The notes beneath the pieces are model-generated. The model made no database searches. It worked only from the letters and a program-made list of their open reading frames with translations, and was not told the DNA's origin. From Hevea brasiliensis (taxonomy: Eukaryota > Streptophyta > Magnoliopsida > Malpighiales > Euphorbiaceae), in NCBI RefSeq assembly GCF_030052815.1, contig NC_079509.1, positions 45,750,750 to 45,814,749 of the forward strand: a DNA stretch of 64,000 nt. Direction: 5' to 3'. A program made the position numbers and the translations under genes. Of this stretch, positions 55,215-64,000 are shown in pieces (position 1 is the first letter of the stretch; the number at the start of each line of letters is the position of its first letter).

Positions 55215-56813
55215 ATGAATCCAATTTTCTGTAGGACAGTTTCTTCTTCAAACTCTTCTACCTCGTCCTCCGAGTCGAGAAAGATAGTTAATAGTGAAGA
55301 AATAATAATAGAAAATTTTGAAAAATGTATAGATAATTGGGAAATTCCAAAAGTACAAAAAGATCAAATCTATCAGACTACAAAACTCAATTTTTTCAAA
55401 ACTGATTTCACAATCAAAACTGAAGAAAGAGATCTTCAGATTACAAAACCCTTTGAGACGATTTCTCTTCTGTCTCAAAAATCCTTACAAAAACACCGTG
55501 AAAAACAATACAAATACATCCATATAGGTTTAGTCCAAGTTGGAATTAAACCGCTTACAAAAGAAGGGTTGAACACCTCAATCCTAGCAGTTCTTAGAGA
55601 TACTAGGTTCATAAACTTTCAGGACTCCTTGCTTAGTTCAGTCGAGTCTAGTTTGTGCAGTGGACCAATATCTTTTGATTGCTATCCAAACTTTACTGTT
55701 TCCTTAAACGACAGTAATATTACAAAATCCCTTGTTTTACAAATCAAAACTCACAATTACAAAATGCTTGAAGGATCTATTCCTCTTGCACTGACTTACA
55801 AAATTCATTACAAAGCTATGGTTTCTGCTTTTGCCACAAAACATAAGTTTCAAAGTAAAAGAGGAGAAACTTTGCTTTTACAAACTGATCTTACAAAATC
55901 CAACACTGTAATTCCTAGATCTATCCAGTGGAAGGACATAACCCTACCAGAAGAATGGATCTTAGAAGGTGCAGTAGAACCAGAATCTTCAAAAATAGTT
56001 GAGCCAAACGTTCAACTTAGGCAAATAACCCAGTATGACGATGGAAGAGTCAGCCTTAGCTTTAACAGAAGCCTTAGGTTTTCAGATGATTCCTCAATGT
56101 CCAGTACTGTTGACATAGGAAGAGTGTCTCGTATACCTTCTGTCATTAGTTTGCCTGTTACAAAACCAGTTGAAATACAAAATATTCAGCCTAGGTATTC
56201 TACCTCAGACTTACCTAGCTCTTCTAGGCTTTCTACTTCAGAAATACCTAGATCCACTTTACAAAACGTAAATTACTCTACAAATGTTCCACATCCAGTT
56301 TATACAAATTTACAAAATGAGTCTGTTCAGGATGAAACCCAAACAGAGTCAGAACCTACTTCTCCTACCTTTTCAGCCATTACAGAAAATGTAAACCATG
56401 AACTTAATGTGCTTGAAAAAGAATTTGAAGTAGACAGACAATATTTGCATAATGATTTTTATTCTCCTAAAAATCATAAAAAGCAAATGTGGTTTTTCAA
56501 AAATTTCAATAATCAAAGGGAAGAAATTCAAAAGAAATATTATGACTTTATACACCAACATAGAGTTCATATTCTTTTCTTTGATTGGTTTGAGATGTAT
56601 GCTAAAGAGCATAACATTTCATATCCGTTTTCCAAAACTCCAAAAACTTTCAAAAAATCAGATCCAATTTCAAAACCTTCTCAAATTTCAAAACCCAAAC
56701 AACAGGAGTTAGAAGATAATCAATCAGAGTTCATTGTGGCTCTAAAAGATCTTCTAAAGAAAGCAGAGGAAAAACTGTCTGTTAACCAAGCAGAAGAAAA
56801 CCTGTCTGTTTAA
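55215..56813 (+). pseudogene. Movement protein and linker, unit 16 (532 codons open)
   Basis: ATG at 55215. The whole 30K-type MP, Ser/Thr linker, aromatic segment and Lys/Glu linker are in frame. One extra T in CTGTTTAATCC near 56810 ends the frame inside the EEKLSVN repeat. Otherwise this is the cleanest MP of the window. Confidence 0.85.
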
Positions 56814-58400
56814 TCCTATTACTGTTAGAAACAAAGTTCCTGAATGGGAAATTTCAGATGGTAGAAAATACAGTCTGAACATCCTCCTCTTAGGATAGTA
56901 AAAATTCCCCACTTGGAACAAACAAGAGAAGCAAATTTCTTACAAAATTCCAAATGAAAGTGATTCTGTGAATATAAAAAACATTGTTCTACAGAATAAC
57001 TTTACAAATGCCCATTTGCATACCATAGGTAAGCAATTACAAAAAATGGAACAAAACCAACAGGCTACAGTTTCCCAAATTGAAACAAAGCCGGATACAA
57101 AATTGAAAAACCCAATCTTCAAACCATTCCAAGTTTCCAAAAACAGTCAAAAAGATTTACAAAACAACAACAATTCTGAATTCATCCAAGCTTTGAGAGA
57201 CATGAAAACTAGGTCAGAAGCTTCGACTTCTACTCCAAAGAGCACTGAAACACCTCAACCCTCCCAAAGTAGTGTCAATATATTTGAGGAAGATTCAGAT
57301 TCAGATGTCCAAAGCCAAGAAAACCAGCCCATCCAAACTGAAAAAATTTAGTCTTCAAAACCTTTACAAATCAATAGACTTTATTGGTCGCGGGTAGCAA
57401 CACCCCTCCCAATAACAGCTCCAGACTTAGGCATAGAAAATAGATCTGAAATCCTGACCCAGTCTAAATTCAATGCCTCTACTGTCTATGAATGGAACAT
57501 AGATGGTATGTCTGAATACAACATCTTGAATTTGCTCCAAAGAAATGACCATGGCAAAGAAATGCTTACAAAACCCAAACTGAACCCTGCACGAGTTATT
57601 CTTTGCCGAACTCCTCATTGCAGGATTCTCGTGCGGCTCAAAGGATGGTGGGATTATTATCTCACGAACCTACAAAAATCTGAGATTCTAGAATCCATAC
57701 AAACTCAAGAAGATGGCGTGCCAATTCTTGATGAGTTAGGCCAACCAATCCCAGATGCAGTAGCCACCTTGATTGTAACAATTTCCTTACATTTCGCAGG
57801 TGACCCATCCCATCTTAAGGATAAGAATGCCGAACTCCTTTCAAATCTTAGATGCAAAAAACTGAGTGATTTTCAGTATTACAAAAACACTTTCCTTACT
57901 AGGGTAATGCTTAGAGAAGATTCTAATCAGCCCTTTTGGAAAGAAAAATTCCTTGCTGGACTTCCGATCCTTTTAGGAGAAAAGGTTAGGAATAAAATTA
58001 AGGAAGCATTTGGAAATCAAATCCCTTATGATAAATTAACCTATGGTGAACTAGTCAGTCTCACTCAAAAAGAAGGTTTAAAGATCTGTCAGGATTTGAA
58101 ATTACAAAAACATTTGAAATGGGAAATGAGAAAAACTCGCCAAGAGTTAGGATCTTTCTGCAAACAATTTGAAATAGGAACTAAAAACCCTACTCCAGAT
58201 TGTGGAGGAAGTTGTAGCAGAAAACCTTACAAAAAATCATCCCAAAAATACAAAAACTCTTCAAAACCAGAAAAAGATTTCTATTACAAAAAACTTCCAA
58301 AAAAGACTAGTAAACCTAGTCCTCAATCCAAATCAAAAATCAAAAATTTCACTTGCTACAAATGTGGTAACAAAGGCCACACTGCAAATTCTTGCAAGTT
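56814..58400 (+). pseudogene. Capsid and zinc knuckle, unit 16
   Basis: The lead-in is open at 56968-57351 and ends at a CAG-to-TAG stop. The capsid core is damaged at 57535-57640, where CAGCAAA is twice replaced by CAAAGAAA, but the frame 57508-58875 is open from there through the CCHC knuckle (about 58351-58395; TANSC in place of TANFC). Confidence 0.8.
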
Positions 58401-60070
58401 AAACAAAAAACTTCATGAGTTACAATTAGAAGAAGAAGTTATTAATAAAATAACTGCTCTTTTAGTTGAAACCGAAGGTGAGTCCAGTAATTCTGAACCC
58501 ATAGAAAATGAAGAAGGATTACAAATTGATGAATTAATCACAAGTTCAAATTCTGAAACAGAAAATGAACTATTTACAAAACCAAAATTGAAGATCAATG
58601 TTCTTTCAAAAGACCAGAAGTTACTCTTAGAAATCCTTACACAGGTTGAAGATTCTCAACTACAAAAGGAATTTTTAGGAAAACTTTTAAAAACCTTTGA
58701 AGAACAACCAATACAAAAACCTTCTATTCTGCCCTCTGTTGCAAAAAACACATATGACCTTACGGCCATGTTGGGTAGGAAGAAGACTTCAAAACAACCA
58801 ACTGTTTCAGTCCAAAGCCTCCAGGAAGAAATAAAAGCTGTTAAGATTGAGCTTAATGAGCTTAAGGAAAAATAGGCACAGGACTCAGAAACACTTCAAA
58901 AATTACTTTCAAAACAAATCAATGAAGAAGTCGAAGAAGAAGATGAAGAAAATACTTTAGAAATTCAAAATCTTGAAAAACCTACAAAAGAATTTCTCTT
59001 CATCCTTAATGAGATTTCTTCCAGAAGATATTTGATAAAAATTTCGATAGTTTTTTCAAGAGATTTCAAGATCGATACAATTGCCTTATTTGATACAGGT
59101 GCAGATATAAATTGTATTAAAGAAGGCATTGTTCTAGAAAAATTCCAAGAAAAAACTACTGAAAATCTTTCAGCTGCAAACAATTCCAAAATCAAAATTA
59201 ATTACAAAACAGAGGCTTCAATAGCTAATTCAAATCTTCTTCTACAAACTTCATTTGTTTTAATAAGAGATATCAGTCATAGTGTCATTTTAGGGACGCC
59301 TTTTATCAATTTGATTACTCCCTACAAAGTCAACTATGATAGTATTTCTTTTAAAACAAAAAACCAAAATCTTGTTTTTCCTTTTGTTGAAAAACCCAAA
59401 ACAAAGAATTTGAATATCATAAAGGCTTATTCCATTTTTGATAATCAAATAAATGTTTTGGAACAGGAAACAAGATGGCATTTACAAAAAGAAATTTCTT
59501 TAAACGAGCTTATTTTCAAAAATCAATTTTTTGATTACTACTTATTACAAACTAACCCTTGTGAGTTTTTGCAGATGGCAGAATCATCCAACAGTAGTGA
59601 TTTAGTCCACTTTGGACCAATAGTCCTCTCCAAAACTCCTGTTCAAAAATTCAGAATTAATGTAGCCAGAACTGCATTTGTTCCCACAGAAAGGCACCAA
59701 TGTTTATTAGACAATCTTTGGACTTTAATACAAAACAAAAAGTTGGGAGTAACAGCTCTCAATGCACTTTGTATTGAGTTCGAGGAAGCTAATAAATATG
59801 TGGCTGACCTCCTTAGCAGAATTAAATATCATGAGGATCATATCATGGTAGCTCAATCATTCATTGAGTTTTTACAAAACCAAATTTTATACAAATCCAT
59901 TACATCCAGAATTAGTCCATCAGATCCATCCACTTCTAACCAAAATCATCACCTTGAATTACAAAAATAGGAATTTGAAGGCCTAGGATCCCCACTGGAT
60001 TCTAGTGTAAAAATACAAAAGTGAAGGACTGAAGGCCTAGGATCCCCACTGGATTCTAGTGTAAAATTAC
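58401..60070 (+). pseudogene. Coiled coil, protease and B-specific domain, unit 16
   Basis: The frame ends at TAG 58873-58875 (CAG in other copies), reopens from there to 59970 with DTGAD (about 59092-59106), ILGT (near 59290) and the B-specific domain, and stops at TAG 59968-59970. A TGA follows near 60023. All of these stops need only one C-to-T change from other copies. Confidence 0.8.
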
Positions 60071-61036
60071 CATTGGCCCCACTGGTCAATGTAAAAAATT
60101 ATCACCACAGTGAAGTCCTTTTTGCTTCACTTGGTGCCAATAGGTCCTTAGAACATTTCCAAACCCGTTGTCTTTCGAAGAAATTCAGACAACAAGTTCT
60201 CAACGGTCTTCCTCAAGAGATCCGTGAGCAGATTCTACAAAACATCTTCCAGTCCAGAACCAAAGAACAGCTGGATGTTCTCCAAAAATGTCTCAATTTT
60301 ACAAAAAGCAATCAGCAAGGTCACAATGGATGGTCATGGGAATGGGAGTACTATTCAAAACCCCGTTTTCATTGCATTGGAACATCCCAACAGATATCCT
60401 CTGTGCTATCCAGACTGTGAACGCAGCTTAGATTTCAGCATCCCCCGCTTCAAAACCACTCAGATGTCTGGAACCCGATATCTAGACGCCAGAGAACTAT
60501 TCAAATGGGGTATGTTAGCTGGAGTCCGAGTTAGATGGTCTGATTGTGAAATGACGAGATTTTTGGGAAATAGAGTCCTTCAAGAAGTAAGAAGACTATT
60601 ATTTCTCCAAAAACCAGTCAACATACAAATTATTTCAACACCTCCAGAAGTATTAGCAAATGGAGAGCTACAACAAGCGATCCATTACTTCTACCTGGAT
60701 ACAAAACTTCCTCCTCTCTATCATCTTCCATATTGGCCATGCAATCATGAAGACCCTTTCGTCCAACTCAACAAATGGCGAGCAAAGACAGTAGTCGAAA
60801 ACTGGCGAAAACACAGATATCCAGAATATGCGCTAGTCCATACGGGTACATATTCTCGGATATATGTTCACTATGAACATTTGCCAAGTCCAAAACCCTT
60901 TCATATTGAAACAAGGTATGAAAATTACATGGTTCAGTATGGAAGTCACTATGACTTATCTTCTGTCTCGTCAGATGACGAAACAAGTGACGACGAGGAA
61001 ACATGGCACAACTTACAAAACATGATGGAAGGATAA
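60071..61036 (+). pseudogene. Component B C-terminal domain, unit 16
   Basis: The first part is open to 60420 and breaks near 60375, where four bases of CACTCAGGAAC are missing. The second part is open from 60224 in the overlapping frame to the stop at 61034-61036, giving most of the helical core and the acidic tail in one piece. Confidence 0.8.
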
Positions 61037-62161
61037 AAGAGTGGTCCCAGCTCCACTCCATAAAAAAAAAAAAAAAAAGAAGAAGAAAAGAAAAGAAAAG
61101 AAAAGAAAAGAAAAGAAAAGAAAAAGAAAAAGAAAAAGTTTAAGACCGGCAAAAGAAATTTATGGCGGCAAAATTATCCATCTTGCTTTTTATTTTCCAT
61201 TCTACTTTTATTTTTACTCTTTGCACTTTTACTTTTCTCTTCATTTTCCTTTTGTAATCATTTTTACTTTATTCTTTTTCCTTTACCAGACAATCGCTTC
61301 AATGTCATATCTTATCTTTTCACTTTTTACTGTTCGCATGTGAAGGAGACAAGAAGCACTGTTCACACGTGAAGGCATCAAGTGGCAGACACTGTTCAAA
61401 CTTTCCAAAATTACAAAACTGCCCCTAGACACTTCTATATAAGGGGGCACCTATCCAAGGCAAAGGGGAGGCCACTTCAAAGGAACAAAAGCTTACCCAA
61501 GCTTCTCCCTCTTCAAGCTTCTCCCTTTCAAGCTTTTCAAGCCGAGAGAATCCGAAGAAGGTCCTGAAGGAGTCTCAACCCGAGGTTCAGAAGGAGCAAG
61601 AAGGTTGATTCACTTCCCATCCTGCCCTACCTCTACCTCGCCTACAAACTTACAAACCTTGTACTTCCTTGTAGTAGATCTTAGGAAGCTCATGTGCTGA
61701 GCAAACTTTGTAAGTCCTACCCGGAATTAAATCTCCAAAACCTTTGTACAAATCTTACAAAATTTATAAGATTTTGAAGTAAGTTTTCTTCAAATTTCTT
61801 TTACAAAGTTTATTTTGCATGCATATGGTCGGTTCAACCGCCTGATCTGCATAAATATATGTATATATGTTCATAACGGATTGGCTCTGCCGCCTATTGA
61901 ATATATACATGTATATTCATATTTAAATTTCAAGTTTAATTTTTATTTTTGTTAAGTATATATATTCTTAACGGACTGGCTCTGCCGCCTATAGAATATA
62001 TATATTTCTTTAATTTACAAATTTAATTTTCATTTCTGAAGATTTCCCTTTCTTGTGCATTTTGTTTATTTCTTTAATTGTTTATATATTATTCAAGATC
62101 TAGATTATTGCTTCTTCCCTTTTAGCTCATCCCCTTTTCGATCCCGGTGCGTCCTTGGTAT
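61037..62161 (+). promoter_or_regulatory. Promoter and leader at the tail of unit 16
   Basis: Hairpin, A/G tract (about 61061-61138), promoter, TATA box, ATGTGCTGA uORF at 61692-61700 and both leader repeats (near 61876 and 61972) are present. Around 61290-61320 the first ACTGTTC words are scrambled (ATCGCTTC in place of ACTGTTC). It provides terminal redundancy to the promoter in unit 15. Confidence 0.8.
61435..61443 (+). promoter_or_regulatory. TATA box at the tail of unit 16
   Basis: CTATATAAG followed by GGGGG, same context as in unit 15. A transcript from here would leave the virus after about 700 bases and enter host DNA. Confidence 0.7.
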
Positions 62162-62184
62162 ATATATATATATATATATATATA
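62159..62184. repeat. (TA)13 simple repeat at the virus-host junction
   Basis: The viral TGGTA runs without a break into TA repeats. TA repeats are the known preferred neighbours of endogenous florendoviruses, thought to reflect capture during repair of chromosome breaks. Confidence 0.9.
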
Positions 62185-63300
62185 AAAGTAAGTAAATACA
62201 TATTATTTATTATATGAAATCTTTAATAATAACTTTAATAATTAGATACTATTTTAATATATTATTGAGTGACAGGTTTATTATTAATTAGCTAGTAGTT
62301 TTCATTCCTTTGATAGTCACAGATTTCTATTATAAAAATGTAAATTATGCAAAGGATTAATATTGATACAACAAGTCACCAAGATACTAAAAGCTGTCAA
62401 AGAGCAATTAATAAACCAAAATCAATGAGACTCCAAATCTTCAAGCAGCGTGAACTACCCCCTATAAATAAAATCAAATTTACCTAAAGACATCTCATAG
62501 GATACTTCAATTAATTTCAGCTACAAAGATCCCACATAACAAAAATTAAGGACATCTCAAGTATTTATGTTGTGTTATATAATTTACACTGATAAAACTA
62601 ATTAAAAATACAAAGATTCTTCTTCTTGTATCTTTTGTTGATATCTTGAATAAATTTTTCTTGAACTAGTGAGCTTATTAGATAGTTTATTTTTCCATCA
62701 AACATAAAAATTAGCTATTCTAACAAACTAAATAATATGAAATTTCAAAGAATTTATAGCAAACAATCCAATAGTTCTGACATCTCAAAGCAAAGGAATT
62801 TTTTAAGAAATATCAATCCAATGCTTTTGGTGAATATGACAAGAAGAATTTTAATCATAAAGCTGAAAAGAATTACTAAGAATCAATAATAATTCAGAGG
62901 GGAAAAAAAAGAATGTTCTCATACTCGATAATCTTATCAATCAAAATCAAATGCTTCCCATCGATGATAGAGTAGAGAATTACTAAGAAACTAGCCTGGA
63001 TTTGAACACAACCTCCCAGTCTACAAGAATGCTTCCTTGATCCAGAATAATAATAACAAGAACACAACTTCCAAGCATACTAGAACCCTAATTTGATTTG
63101 AACCAAACAATAATAATCACTAATAAACCTTAAAAGAAATAACTAGAAATAAGAAAAATAATCAAACAAAAATGGATTACATTGATAAGCCACGATGATC
63201 GCAGTGGGCCCCAGTGAAGAATCCAAAGTATTTTGATTGATAAAAGAAGTTTTAGTCCAAGTGGTTGCGTTGATCACTAGAATGCTTGCTTAAAAATAGG
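62185..63300. other. AT-rich host DNA without recognisable gene
   Basis: I see no open frame with a family signature, no tRNA and no viral sequence here. The composition differs from the virus (no ACAAAA-rich coding pattern). The left limit of the LTR described next may lie inside this stretch. Confidence 0.6.
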
Positions 63301-63553
63301 ACCAGTTATGATCATGTTTCCTTTATTTGCATTGTTGTAGGAGTTTTATCCTACTTGTCAGTTGTAGGAGTGTTATCCTATTTCTCAGTATAGTGATTTG
63401 AGTTATAAGGAGAAGTTGTTATTTTTCATTATATTTAAACCTTTCAGTAATCAATAAGAGGCAAGCAATTTTCTACTAAAATATTTATTAGTTTATTCTC
63501 ACCATAAGCAGAATATTTTTCTAATTTCTTATAGCTTTGACTGGGACTTATCA
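63301..63553 (+). mobile_element. 3' part of the 5' LTR of a Ty3/gypsy-type retrotransposon (left limit unknown)
   Basis: The stretch ends in TTATCA immediately before a Met-tRNA primer site, as plant LTRs do. It has a TATA-like ATTATATTTAAACC (near 63428) and a 27-base tandem repeat (63334-63360 and 63361-63387, three mismatches). I could not place the 5' end of the LTR. Confidence 0.6.
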
Positions 63554-63554
63554 G

Positions 63555-63566
63555 TGGTATCAGAGC
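63555..63566 (+). promoter_or_regulatory. Primer binding site of the Ty3/gypsy-type element
   Basis: TGGTATCAGAGC one base after the LTR end; complementary to initiator Met-tRNA. Confidence 0.8.
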
Positions 63567-63574
63567 TGCTCTTT

Positions 63575-63988
63575 ATGGCCACAAACAAAGAACGAATTGA
63601 AAATTTAGAAGCTGGCTTAGGAGGACTCCAAAATAGCTTCAGCACCATGGAGAAAGGTGTCAACGATAAGTTGCACCATCTGGAAGAGGCAATCAATAAG
63701 ATGACAGCATTACTTATGACTAATTCCACTATAGCATCTTCAAGTAACACTCTAAACTCTCCTATTGCCCCTCCACTTCTCATTTCCAGAGATGATTCTG
63801 ACAATCAACCTGAAGGTAACCGATCATGGTTCTCTTCTAAATTAGCTAAGCTCGAATTTCCTCGATTTTCTGGTGATGATCCTACGGAATGGTTCACAAA
63901 AGTGGAAAAGTTTTTCAAGTATCAAGGAACCATAGAATTGCAGAAGGTGCCTCTAGCTTCTTTTCATTTGGAAGGGGAAGCTAATTAA
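63575..63988 (+). pseudogene. Retrotransposon gag, N-terminal part, premature stop
   Basis: ATG at 63575 follows the primer site directly. The protein begins with a heptad-like region (IENLEAGLGGLQNSF...) and leads into the retrotransposon gag domain (KLEFPRFSGDDPTEWFTKVEKFF), ending LEGEAN at TAA 63986-63988. The next codons read WWQW, which continues the family motif, so the stop is probably a CAA-to-TAA change. The element continues beyond the window. Gag would form the particle that packages retrotransposon RNA. Confidence 0.8.
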
Positions 63989-64000
63989 TGGTGGCAATGG

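Larger units (their letters stand above)
54985..62161 (+). mobile_element. Unit 16: component B bounded by primer-site ends, plus strand
   Basis: The unit starts at TGGTATCAGAGCC (54985) and ends in TGGTAT (62156-62161), the first bases of the next primer site, where a TA repeat begins. It is 7,177 bp and serves as the reference length of B. With the promoter of unit 15 in front it spans more than one genome length. Several stops and frameshifts prevent expression of the full polyprotein. Confidence 0.9.

Noticed and set aside
62185..63300. A host gene between virus and retrotransposon
   Set aside because: No open frame of useful length or recognisable protein on either strand.

Overview
The window is plant nuclear DNA, probably from a eudicot; nothing in it fixes the species. 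About 62.1 of the 64 kb is a cluster of endogenous pararetrovirus (Caulimoviridae) copies. The virus is recognised by a 30K-type movement protein (MP), a capsid-like domain with a CCHC zinc knuckle, a DTG aspartic protease (PR), a YIDD reverse transcriptase (RT) with RNase H (RH), and a primer binding site for initiator Met-tRNA (TGGTATCAGAGCC). The domain set and the junction with a TA repeat fit the florendovirus group best, but I could not run a phylogeny.

There are two genome types. Component A (about 6.9 kb by piecing overlapping copies) reads promoter-leader-PBS-MP-acidic spacer-PR-RT-RH-C-terminal domain and has no capsid or zinc knuckle. Component B (7,177 bp in its best-bounded copy) reads promoter-leader-PBS-MP-capsid-zinc knuckle-coiled coil-PR-unrecognised domain-C-terminal domain and has no RT or RNase H. 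Promoter, leader and MP are nearly identical between the two, while the proteases are clearly diverged. This is what a bipartite pararetrovirus should look like: A supplies polymerase, B supplies capsid.

Layout, as units numbered for this report: unit 1 (1-5891, minus, A); unit 2 (5892-6508, plus, MP scraps); unit 3 (6509-12876, plus, B); unit 4 (12877-19407, minus, B); unit 5 (19408-25277, minus, B); a SINE-like insert with 17-bp direct repeats (25278-25548); units 6-8 (25549-27236, scrambled A fragments); unit 9 (27237-33388, plus, B); unit 10 (33389-40352, minus, B); units 11-12 (40353-41596, minus, scraps of B and A); unit 13 (41597-43743, plus, 5' half of A); unit 14 (43745-50443, minus, B, PBS end to PBS end); unit 15 (50444-54984, plus, 3' half of A with promoter); unit 16 (54985-62161, plus, B, PBS end to PBS end). 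Unit 16 stops inside a (TA)n repeat. Then follow about 1.1 kb of AT-rich host DNA without a recognisable gene, the end of an LTR, and the start of a Ty3/gypsy-type gag.

No viral copy is intact. Breaks include C-to-T type stop codons, frameshifts, microhomology deletions and inversions. Many small differences between copies sit on CAG/CTG trinucleotides and recur in the same form, so part of the apparent decay may be sequencing error at CHG-methylated sites. The longest open stretches are the MP-capsid-knuckle frame of unit 4 (15288-18773, minus), the knuckle-PR frame of unit 3 (9566-11677), the PR-B-domain frame of unit 9 (30917-32932) and the PR-RT-RNase H frame of unit 15 (50465-52639).
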